A stretch of 64,000 bases of DNA. Origin: Phoronis australis. Taxonomy: Eukaryota > Phoronida > Phoronidae. Positions 25,591 through 36,931 of the stretch are shown here, one piece after another. The notes beneath the pieces were generated by a model. It was not told the DNA's origin and searched no databases. It saw nothing but the letters and a program-made list of their open reading frames with translations. The DNA lies in the NCBI GenBank assembly GCA_002633005.1, contig NMRA01000133.1:552627-616626 (forward strand), written 5' to 3'. Numbering within the stretch: the stretch's first letter is position 1; every line of letters begins with the position of its first letter. The translations under genes were made by a program, and so were the position numbers.

Positions 25591-27575
25591 CTGAACAAAA
25601 TAAAGGCTCAAAAATACAAGTTACACTTAAACATAACAGCTATGAAAATGCTAGGGTGGGGATGTCAATTATAATTGATTGCGCATTAACCACATTTGCA
25701 GTTCAAAGTTAGCAGGGATCAACAGGAGAGTATCACTGGCTCTGGTCATGCATGAGCTGGTGACACAATTGAGGTCACGTAGCGGCTGTGGATACCATTG
25801 GCATGGCGATGATGATCCTGTGGAATAACCCAATTGATATAAACAGTATGAGTGGAAACAGTTACTTTTGAATAACACATTATTCGTAAATACACTGACT
25901 AAACTGCAATTATCTCCCTTTCAGTTTAGTCATAAATATACATATATATATATATATATGCACATTATGGGTCACCTGACCAAAAAGGCTGTAATCTTAA
26001 CCATGAGAAAACATGGCTGAGAACGGATGATATTTAGCATGTGGCCAAATAAATTATCCTGGTAACAGGATTGAATATAATTTGAAACAAAGAATATCTA
26101 AAAAGGACAAAATTTATTGACTGAACTTTGAAGGCTTTCTGGTTTTCAGCATATATGCATATTTACATTCAAAAGTTATCGCCATCTCTTGATAATAACT
26201 ATCAATTGGCTAGTTAGACAGTACCACCACTATATCCCCCGTCGAAATCATGGTAAAACATCCTATTGCCCACATGCAAAAGTGAACAAAGGACTATTCG
26301 AAAAACAGTTTGATTGCAGGAGTATTTGCTCAAGCTAGGAAGAGTTAACGACATCAACGGCCTCCACAGGTGTCCCTCTATGTGCAAAAGGTACTTACAG
26401 CAACATGACATTTTTGGTGAGGTAAAGTTTTCCAAAAATCTTTTGGCATATCAGGACTTATGGGATGATCCCCGTCTGTACTGGGGCCACTTCAGGTGGT
26501 GGTATTGTCTATTGGCTAGTTACTTATGAGGATTTTCAATGCTGCCCTGGAGGGCAACCTTTGTGGACCAACAAGAAACTGCGTAGATACAAAGCAGATG
26601 GATAGCCTAATAGCTGTGATTTATTCTAATGCACCCTGCCCAAATCAGGAAATCACATTATCATTGTTGACCAACTAAGTCACAGTTAGACAGAGTGCTT
26701 CTCAACCTGTCAGCCAGGGTCAGTGTCAGTAAATTGGGTTCTGTTTCCGCAGGTGTCTATATCCAAACATTTTGTTGCCTTTTGGCTTTTAGACACTCCC
26801 AAGAAGACTACATATTTGTGTCTAATGACTAGGGAGTTGTGGACAGAATTTCTTACTTTTAGCCCGATTTCGTTTAACAGGTTAATCCATTTACAAGTAC
26901 AAACTGGTTTACACCCAAAATCAAAAGACAATAGGCTCTTGCAGAAACAGTCCCCAGTGAAATGTCTAACCAGTATTCAGGCCTTGTAGCAACCAGACAC
27001 AGTGCATACTCAACGTCTCCGACTCAACACTCAAGAGCTCAACGTGCTCACCACTAGTCAACTCAAACAGCTCAACTCAACTTACAACACAGGTCAAATC
27101 AGAACTTCTGTTCGCAGTCAGTGCTAGCTTTCGGAGGATTACAGTGAGACGCACAGATTGCACACAGCTACCAAAATACGACAACAATCCATTTCATTTA
27201 TCACTATCCAAACATGTGATTTTTCATAAAAACGTAAAATATTTCACGAAAAGCGATATCACAACAGACACATCCGCCTAGCCGAGCACTTGTTGCAACA
27301 GCATCAAGGATTGGATAATTTTCCGCGTGCTGAAGTAGAGAGACATCTGGTGAAAATGTTCGACACTAAATACCTGGGTGCCGTTCTGTAGCCTGGCTGA
27401 GGCAAGACAAAATGACTGCTTTTGAGAGTGCGACCAAGTGCTTCGCATGCATGCCGGTGTCTCGCGAAGGCACTTGGTCTACAGAACGCAACTCTAAATT
27501 GGCGCTTATCCGCCAGTGGCTGTCGCACCGGACTGATTGGTCGGTTTTGGCGCTTGACGTTTGGTCCTTTCGACA

Positions 27576-28348
27576 TGCCGCGCGCACCCAGCCTAAAATA
27601 TGAGGGGGGACTCGGGTCGAGTTTTTGACGGAGAATGTCGACTTTTTACTGAGATTCACGGGGTGCATTCAGAATTATGAATTGTGCATTCAGCAATTTT
27701 TTTTCATATATTTATTATCTTTGATAAACATTCACGCATGCACACTTCAGGAGAGACCATTCTTGTATAGTCGTATAAAGTAAACAACTTCTAAATGGAG
27801 TTAAGTTAACGTGAACAATAACATGTTCCTATTTCTCAGAGAAGCTGTTATATACAAAATTTTTATACGCAATTAATTTTCCAGCATTAGGTACTAATAG
27901 GCTTGTGAATATAGTTATATTTTTGTGACATCTTCCCTTGTAAATGTAGCCTACTGCTTGGCTAGTAGGTCTAATAGCAAAATATTAAACAGAAAAAAGT
28001 CCAAGAATAACACGTTTGTAAGAGAGACATTTGGGAAGCTGAATGAGACACTTTTGAAGTAGTTTTCTGAATTCCTTCCAAAAATCTTGTACAGGGCGAC
28101 ATTCCCCAAAAAGGTGTGACAGCGTCTCTGGAGCTTTATTACAAAAGGAGCATAAATTAGATTCCCGAACTTGCATTTTTACTAAAAAGTATTTGTTGCA
28201 ATGTTGTTGTGTAATATTCAAAATTGAAACCACTGGGATCCTTTGTAATTTCATGAGGCAATGCGTACTCCTAACTCTATTTCCAATTTACACTCTGGCT
28301 TAGAAGGTAGTTCCCGTTCGAGCCCCGAGCCCCACATGGGTGTGCGCA
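27576..28348. mobile_element. probable element with GCGCGCACCCAG-type ends around a LINE fragment
   Basis: Left GCCGCGCGCACCCAGCC (about 27577) and right CATGGGTGTGCGCATG (about 28331-28346) resemble the ends of 54218-54468 in inverted orientation. The LINE fragment lies between. The right-end match is weaker. Confidence 0.4.
27985..28254 (-). pseudogene. LINE reverse-transcriptase C-terminal (zf-RVT-like) fragment
   Basis: The open frame includes NITQQHCNKYFLVK, then ESNLCSFCNKAPETLSHLF and GECRPVQDFWKEF. The spacing C..C......E...H.F..C......FW is the Cys/His motif at the end of many non-LTR retrotransposon polymerases. The remainder of the element is absent, so this is a truncated insertion. 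Confidence 0.65.
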
Positions 28349-30112
28349 TGTGTTACAATCGATCCCTGACTTGGTGTAGTGCGTAACGTTCATAACTCGT
28401 TGTAACGTTTGGCAGCGTTCTCTGGCTATCACCAGCGCATAAAATGACACAATGACAAGACAAGTCGACTTACCGAGTGTGCCCTAAAATTTAAGTTCAT
28501 GATGTAGGACCCCAGGAAAATGTCCAAATTTGGATAACTTCGAAGCACCATATTTCAAAAATGACTGATCGGATTCATACGAATATTCAGATGTTATGTT
28601 TTATGCAACGTTCTCAGAAACGCGCTCCAGTTTTGCATGAGGAGCCATCAAAATAGAATCTTAATGGTTTTCATGAAATAGCTCTAAAATTGCCTAAAAC
28701 GAAAAAGAAATGACACTTCAAAAAACCGTAAAACCGTTTTTGAGATCTCACCTTGATTAAATTTGATTATGTTATTGACACTGTTGTTTCGCTATCGTTT
28801 TGCTAAATTTTAATAAAAATACATGGACACGTGACACTATCAATAGCGGATTGATGAGGAGTCCAAAATCAAATTCTACAAGCTTCTACTTCCCAAAATA
28901 TGATATTTTTACAACGAGTAACGAATGTGGGTTTATAGGGCGCTAAACATTGATGGCCCGCCGTGGTGCATTAGCAATGAGGACATTCCGAGTACAAATA
29001 TAGACGATCCAGAGGGCAACATTGCTTTCCTTCGACCCAAGTTACTTACTATTGTTAGCCAGATGGGTAAACGTTGCGTATTGCCATCTAATTAGCAAGA
29101 CGAGTGACTGCGTGATATGTACGACACTAAATCCCTCACTTCCAACCAAGTTTGGATTCAGGGTTGGTTCACTGGGTACCTTGATATGAGAATGGCTACT
29201 TGCGACAGGTTATTTAATAAACCAGCCATTACCACCTGTCATATCTGAAAACGGGCGAGTACTTGCGAATAAGTGACAGCTGGAATATTATTATCGTACT
29301 GCACCAAAGATCATATAGACAGCATGTTCTGTAGTCTATGATTGCACGAAGAGGTAAGTTTGGTTCGCTCGTAGAGGTTCTGCTATCCCGATCTGAGATC
29401 GAGAAGCAACGTTATGTCCCGCAAATGGGGCTATGAATGACTTAAACTGTTATTCTTTAAATTGTGCTATTTCCTCGATTAAGGATTGTATGAATTTATT
29501 GGTTAGTCGTTTAGTAGGAAAGTGTCAATTGTTATGTCAGGTGAAACCAATGCCAGGCAATTCACTAAGCAAGTTCCATCTTGGAGACATGCTCAAAATA
29601 GGGGTTCAATCTCGTGCCCACAGGGACTATTAAAAAGGTTTAGTGCCCAGGAGCAGGCAATACAATAAGCAAAACAAGCTGCAACCTAAGACGACCAGGG
29701 GGAGCAGTTCAACAATTGTGACGAGAAGGGGGCTATTTCAACAGATTTTTTAAGTCTGCAGGCTCCGGGAAACCTTAACCCAAGATTGTGTAAATTGAAG
29801 AATTATCTCGCAACGTTTTCTAGTAACAACCGGATCAGTCGTATCAGTCGTTTGTCGTTAGCAGTGGTGGGCTACTGATAAGTTCATTTCTTTCCACGTA
29901 GCAGGATCTCTCCGTTGGGAGAACTAGAGAAGGACAAAAAGGAAATAAAACAACAAGAGGAAGAAAGAAATAGATTCCATCGAATAAGGTTAAGAGAGGA
30001 AGAAAAAGAAGGAAACCCAAAGAACAAGAAAGAAGGAAGAAACGGCATATGAAGAGTGAAAATTCTGATTCAATATCTCCAATACATTATTCTGAATCCA
30101 GCAGGACTGTAC

Positions 30113-33100
30113 ATGATGTCACTCTTTCGCCGACGCCTAAAAATATCAGCTCCAAAAATCTTTCTGTTTCTCTTTCTCTTGGCTATGGTCATCAAAAATG
30201 GGAAAAGAATATTTTCCATCGTATCGATGTCAGATAAACCTGGAATAGATGAAACGTTCCGTAGTCAGCAGAAGCTATTGAACTGTTTGTCTAATGGACA
30301 CTTTCAAAGACCATCACTAACACCAGCGCCGTCTGAAGTGAAAAAACTAGTAGATACTGTCCACGAAGTGTGGGCCTTTCATGGAATACCGTTGAATCTC
30401 ATGCGGCCGGATGGAAAATGTGGAAACGTTACTTTTGACAATCACTGGGCGAGAGCCCTCTGTGACCCCAACAGTGATACCCAGTGTTGTTATGAAAACC
30501 ATTGCGCAAATAAGAATTCGGATGAATGCACATGCCATGGTTGCTTAGATATGCGGCAGCCGCTTCACCCAGAATTCGGAGACTACATCTTAAATGATAA
30601 AAGTTGTGATATTGTCGATTTCAATAAAAGAAGCGCGTGTGACATATTGAATAGAAAAAACGTGTCTTGCATAATTACAATCGGGGATTCCTTACTTCGC
30701 CACTTGCACGAAGGTTTTCTCATACATCTAAAAGAAGATGAACAATACGGTGCATTACGTAACGACGTCGAGGAAGGTAAAATAGTTTATCTTCAATTTT
30801 GCCTCACTTTCACCGTGTCTGCACTTTTTTTAACACGGCATGTTTCTTTGTTGTGGAAAGACAATATAAATGATAGAGGGGGGGGGGGGGGNGAGGGGGG
30901 GGGGGGTCTGCAATGCATTCATCAGATCATTAGGAGGGTAGCGTAATACATTTGAGTACACCAGTGTCGTTTCAAAATACATCTATTACTTGTTGACGTA
31001 TAAATTACCAAGGTTTTATTGTAATGAACAAAAAGTCAAATACGAAATATACAATGAAATAGAATAGATGAAAAACACGAGAGCTGCCCAATTGATGGAC
31101 ACAGAAGCGTCACTGTTTCCAGATTAAAGACTGACAGAGAATCAAGTTTTAGCTCCAATCTCGAACAAAACTTTGAGAAATTGTCCCGTTGTTAGAAATT
31201 ATAGCTCCCGCATTTTCTACTGAGATACTTGTTCCTCGGTGTGATGTAAAATTATTTTTTAGTTGTGTAAACCAAACACAACGAGACACACAGACTATGA
31301 TTTGTACACTTTTATCGCTATTTGAATTCTTATACAAGTAGCCTCGTCCACATAATTTGTTGATTTCAGAGATCAGACAAGAATGCTCAGGATATCGCCA
31401 GTTTACGGAAAAATACTGTCGAAACCACGTGGACTTTAACAGTACCGTCTGTGGTGGTAAAATACAAGTGCTTATGGCGGGAAATGGCTACAAAGCAGGT
31501 GATTATTTTTTGAACGTCTCTGCTGTATTACACGCAGTCGAATGTTTTTCAATTGCTTGCTGCTGCTTGTTAATGTTATATTTTAGAATCAAAAACACTC
31601 GTGTTTACGGGAGGCTATCGTAGTTACTGTTTGGGTGAATTCGCATCCTTGAGCACTCCTGTGCGGAGCTTGAATCAGCACCAGCACTGTTCCCCAATGA
31701 TCTAATTTATCTCATTGATCCACCCCTTCTACCAGGTAGTTGCAGGCATACTGTTGTTTTGTTCTGACTGTTTAAAAATAATACCAAGGTGCCTCAAAAG
31801 CTGACGTGTTTGTAGTTCGTGCAATGCATCAGTTCCTTACCAGGTGTCGTCATGGCTGCCAGAATTTTGATTTCGCATTATAATAATAGCCGAATACGGG
31901 CATGTGAGCTCTCTTACAGCCATAGCAGCTGTTACAGTTCATTAATAAGGGTAAAATTTGTTACACTTTCGTCATGAATGCTTGCTTGCGTGTATGCTGG
32001 CGTTTGCACGATACAGGCCAAGTTTATCCAAAACTTAAAGGAGAAGGCTACCTTTTTCATGTCATTTTTAGTAAAAATACGGTTCATTGATTATCCCAGA
32101 TATATGCTTCAGTTAATTACGGCTTCCCGTAATTTTATGAATTAGTCGTGCCCTACTCCGGAAGTGACGTTTAGGGAGTTAAGAATTTCCCGCCGTTTTT
32201 TCTATGTTTGAGTTTACTGTGAGGATCTGTTCTACTCATGTTCGTGCTGGTTTCCTAACTTTGTCGTCGCCATTTCCCATCGACAAGTATTTTACAACAA
32301 GCTGGGTTGTTAGAGAACTCAATTACATTGGATTTATGGATCGTTTAGTTTGTAGTAGCCTGACAATGACTGGAGTCGGCGACCCATATAAGACACAGTG
32401 ACGTGAGTGACGGAGACATTGTTTATAGCAGTGGCAACGAAGAATTTTTTCACGAACAGTGGATATATGTTTGAGCCCTAGTATAGTGAGGCAGAATACG
32501 CACAGACAGCTGTTGAGAGGAATGAGGCAGAGACTGAGTTCCGGTGTGCACTGTTATCAGATGCCGACCTCCATGGAATGCCTATGCTGTTCCCACTGGA
32601 TGGTTACCTGAGCAATCAAACCGTTTACATACCGCCATGTGACTCCCTCGCCACACGTACGTACACCTGACACCTTCTAAATAGCTCCAATACTTTAGTT
32701 CAGTGCATAATAAACTTGTCGAAGTTTGGCTCATCGGCCTGTTCACTGAACGACGAACTGTCATCCTCATTGGGTGTCGAACTGGGCCACTACACAACAT
32801 CGGTGCATTACAGGCTCTGGGCTGGAGACCACAACAGCACAGGGCAAATCACTACTAGTTCCTGGAACTGTACGCTCTGGGGCACGTTCGGAGGCACGGG
32901 TGACAATAAATGAAGGGCTTCCAGTGGCTGTAGAGGCCACAGCTCGCGAGGCTTCTCGCTTCAAAAATGCACTTCTCTGGGATAATCAACGAACCATATT
33001 TTTATTAAAAATGACATGAAAAAGGGTTGCCTTCTCCTTTAAAGACGCACTTCCCTCTTGTTAAGCTGCCACTGTTCGTTATTACCACGCTCAACCGTTC

Positions 33101-33613
33101 TTGAATTATGAGCCAGTACTAACTCAAGTCCCACCAAATGTGCATATGCGCCATTTTGTTACTGTTACAGATTACGCGGAAGATGCCATCTACACATTGA
33201 AGTCAATGCCACAAAACACTCTTATCATCAACTCAATTGGATTACAAGACGATTTTAAGTTGCGGTACATTTTGACCAAGTACGTAGAACCTGTTGTTGA
33301 AACGTACCAAAGTGTTCGGAAAAGATTCAGGGAAGACCGGTCACGTGGAGCAACAAGTGACTGGCCAAAATACATGTGGATGTCACCACACTTACCTGGC
33401 CTCTTGAAAGGTGTCAACTATGTTAACCAAGGCGAACAAGACGTCAGATATTACGACGCAAGGATGAAAGACTTCTTTCAGTCGCGCGACCTTCTTTATT
33501 TCAATACATTTAATATCAGCAGAAATGTATTCAGTTGGGACGGCACTCTTTATGGACAGGGTTTCAATATGAAACTTGCGCAAGTTTTACTGAGTTTTGT
33601 TGATGCATTGTAA
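30113..33613 (+). CDS. GDSL/PC-esterase-like type II membrane protein (3 exons)
   Basis: Exons 30113-30776, 31370-31498 and 33066-33613, all phase-1 junctions with GT/AG, giving 446 residues. An in-frame stop at 30050-30052 and the double ATG at 30113 fix the start. Residues about 14-26 are a hydrophobic anchor after RRRLK, so a Golgi/ER type II topology is likely. A Cys-rich block (about 100-165) precedes the SGNH block I motif ITIGDSLLRH, with the nucleophile Ser near residue 193. The C-terminal exon has the oxyanion-type NSIGLQDDF stretch and SWDGTLYG near residue 423. In related SGNH/PC-esterases this last motif is DGTH or DxxH, so the catalytic His appears to be Leu here. Enzymes of this fold add or remove O-acetyl groups on glycans; the substrate is unknown. 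ATTAAA at 33647-33652 may be the poly(A) signal. A possible 5'UTR intron is 29354-29901. Confidence 0.8.
30878..30906 (+). repeat. poly-G tract interrupted by one N
   Basis: A run of G broken by the N at 30892, in intron 1 of the esterase-like gene, about 100 bp after the donor. Its length is probably unreliable. Confidence 0.8.
32039..33038 (+). mobile_element. 1-kb element with TTAA target duplication (Kolobok/piggyBac-like)
   Basis: TTAA at 32035-32038 and 33039-33042 directly flanks inverted ends AGGAGAAGGCTACC / AGGAGAAGGCAACC; homology continues for about 45 bp (CTTTTTCATGTCATTTTTA). It lies in intron 2 of the esterase-like gene. An open stretch at 32480-32670 (YAQTAVERNEAE, PLDGYLSNQTVYIPP) may be a transposase scrap but was not identified. 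TTAA with ends not beginning CCC fits Kolobok better than piggyBac. Confidence 0.65.
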
Positions 33614-33646
33614 TACTTGTCCAGGAGCATAAGTCTAATGTGTTCT

Positions 33647-33652
33647 ATTAAA
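33647..33652 (+). promoter_or_regulatory. poly(A) signal ATTAAA for the esterase-like gene
   Basis: ATTAAA 34 bases after the TAA stop of the third exon. Confidence 0.45.
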
Positions 33653-36600
33653 TGAAATACAGTCCAGTGAACGTTTATTAAAAATATTAGAACACAAGTA
33701 ATCTTGTAAAGCATAGATAAGTAAAGACAATACAAAATTGGTAAAATCTAACTGCACATGGAACATCATCGCAGTATTAGGTAGAAACGTATTTTTTAAG
33801 ATTCACGTCATATTTATACTACATCCTTATTAACCCGATTAAACGGAACATTTAAAATATCACCGACAATATCCTGTAGAGATTTACACTGAGCATTATA
33901 TCAGAGTACAATGTTATACCAAGGCTGTCAGATTGAAAAACTTGAAATCTAGTCTTGAAAATTTGACATTCGCAGAAAAGCAGATAGAATAAACGAAATT
34001 CACTGGCGTGGTAAACGGAAAAGTAGAATTCATCACCGCGTAAATTGTCTCAATTTAAAATTGAAAGTCACAACTAAATGTTATTAAAAAGTCAAGCTAT
34101 ATCCTTCTTGTTTCAACAAACTCGCCTTAATATCTGAGGGGTCCACATATTCAGTGCATAATGGAGTGACACAAAAATCACAAGCCATCTTGCTCATGTA
34201 TCAATTATGCCTTAATGACTTTGCTGCTTACATTACCAAGGGGTAGAAACAGTTCCACGATTGCCCCTCTAAAACTCAACTATTGTAACTGAACCATGAG
34301 AAACCAAATCCCTAGCACACATTAAGCCCCAGATTCGCACTCCTAAACGAAGCACAGGCCGAAAATTCTCCATACGCGCGACAGGCCCTTAGCCAGGATT
34401 ACGCAAGGGGTGGTTCGAATTTCTGAAACAGTGGACCTTTTGATGACATTTGGCAAAATTGGCATCGACTCTGTACCTTTTTCGGGAGCGCCTCTAAGGA
34501 GCTAAACAGTGGGTGACGCAATAAGTTTTCAATAAATAAATGTCAAGGAATTCAAACGCAACAAGTTCCGTTACCTCAATGTATATGTTGTAAATTCCAT
34601 TTCAGTACAACATTGCGCATGCGCACTGAAACGACGAGATATACACCAGGTTAACAGGCTTCCAAATTTAATCTTCCTGGTATTTATCTTCTCTAAACGT
34701 GGTCAGTAACCCGCTGTTGTGGACATATATAAGCGGCAATATGGTAATTTGTATGTGACTCCTCTCATACCCGCTCGCATGAACGTGTACACATCGGGTC
34801 TTACAGACCAATGACTACGGGACACACCTGTGGCTGACGTTTTCTACAGATTCGGAATATTTGTTTTCATGTTCTTCATTTCGAAGTTTTTTTTTCTTTG
34901 GGCAGTCTTTCCATAGAGGGTACGGGCTAGGACTCGACCTTTTTCTCGGGGGAGGGGGTTTCGATCGACCCCACCCTACGTACTCCCCTGGCTAAGGGCC
35001 AGCGCAATGACCAAACTGCCATCCATGGTTTGTACCCCTAATTTGCAGGTGGAATTTAAAGGCACGACTTAAGAATCTGAGGCCACTCCAAGGAATTGAC
35101 TTAAGTTCATTTTTTACTTAAGTCTAAGATTTGTCTCAACTTCCAAATTTTGAAACTCCTGCATCGGGTAAGAAACCCAAAATTAGGACAAAACTTAAGA
35201 TCTCTTTCTTAAAAAGGACAAATCTAAGTTTTATCTTAAAACTGATTGAAATTTAAGATCTATCTCAGCTAAGTCAGTTTTCTTGGGACGGGTCCCTGAT
35301 ACTGAATTGGAAATTGGTCGTCGTGTCTGGAGCATTTTCTATGCTTGTGTAGAATTTCAGGGATTTCTACCACGAATTTGGTGGCTGTTGGTACGGTACT
35401 GGAGTTTAGAAGATAGTAGTAAGTGAAAACAGAGGTGCCAATATGAATAATGATTTCACTCCTCGATTACAAGTAAGTAGCTAAACACTGTGATTGATAG
35501 AAAAACTAGAACGGACCACAAAACTTGTGGATATTTTGCTATTGTGCGAACCGACTACGGCCATACTGTGTAATTATTGCAGGTGTTTGAATCAGTGGGG
35601 GGAGCATTCGAAATAAATGTCGATCTATATTTGCTCGAAGTATAAATTTGCATAAATTATGAATTTTTTCATGCAACAGCCTGGAAATTGGTTTCGTTAA
35701 ATTGACCATTGAGCAATGGATGCAAACATCAATATCATTTACCAGTGGTGCTTGATACCCCACCTATAAGCACAAGTAAATTGTCAAGTAAAATTAATGT
35801 CTGTATTAATTTGCATAAACTATGCGAATTCACCTGCAGACTTCCTCCACTGAATTCACTCACCTTGAAAACAAAGATGAAAACATCAAAATAATCTGCC
35901 TCCGGTGCTTGGCACAAAAGTTATCAGCTAAAACAGAATTTTGCATATAGCTGCCTTAATTTGCATATTTAAAATTGCCCAAGGTTGCCAAGAATACAAC
36001 ACAGGTAAAATGCTTCAGGTGCGTCAACTCAACATGAAGTAATCAACAAAACTTACACTACCTAGACGCTAGGATGGCCACTAGACTAAAGCATCCACAA
36101 CCGTGAATCAAATGTGGATTAAACACATATTCATTTACACAACTAAAGAATGGTTTCGAAATATAACTTGTGTTTTAACTTGTTTTTCTGTAATGTCTCT
36201 CGATGTTTTGCAACATAGCTGCACGCCTGAAGATAGGAGTTGTTTAGAGACTACGAGAAGTATGTATTAAGCTGTCCAACCAAAAGTACAGTCGTGTCTT
36301 CAATCAAATTTGTGTTAACGAAGGGCTGTTACTGAACTTACCGACAACTAAAGAATGGAAACAATTCAGAAGCCAGGCCGGACAACTAAATCTAGTGGCC
36401 ACTATAATATGGCTGACTGCTAAATCTAATGATCAAACAAAACCGTTCTTCCGTGCACCATCACCGTGCTGCCACACCAACTCAGTCCACTGGCCCAGTG
36501 ATAATGATTGGTGGCTAGACAAATTTAGATTTTGTTCCACGTACACAGCAATTCAATTATCATGCCAACACATGCTTTAGACATATACCTCTATGCACAG

Positions 36601-36931
36601 CTGTGTGTGTTGACGTAATGCTAGATTCAGCAGACTAGTCAGAATATTTACGGGTCCAGCCACTCTAATGTTTCAACTCACTGAACTGACAAGCAACCCA
36701 TTCACAATCCAAATGTTCATTTTTCAAGTTTGTTATGTCACATCCTTGATGGTGTTAAACCGTAGACTGTCTCTTCCTCAGTCACATCTACTACACCAGA
36801 CTGTCTCAATGCAGTTTCCACATTTCCTGAGAGTGACCAATCCAGAAAAGTGGCTTTAGATCTGCTGGGCTGTAAGCCAGTGCTCTTGGGCCAATACTGT
36901 CTCCCTGATTAATTCCTCATGTTGCGAATCT
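33653..36931. other. intergenic region between the esterase-like gene and the weak minus-strand candidate
   Basis: Holds the 34385-35000 element and diverged tandem sequence near 35650-35990 (TTAATTTGCATA motifs). No coding exon recognised. Confidence 0.4.
34385..35000. mobile_element. element with GGCCCTTAGCCAGG inverted ends
   Basis: GGCCCTTAGCCAGG at 34385 and CCTGGCTAAGGGCC ending at about 35000 bound about 616 bp. The subterminal sequence (GGGGTGG/CCACCCT-like) is also inverted. No coding frame recognised. Confidence 0.6.

Noticed and set aside
25669-25878. Possible further SAP130 exon after ttattccacag
   Set aside because: The acceptor looks real, but no donor keeps an open frame in phase 0 into exon 25420-25590.
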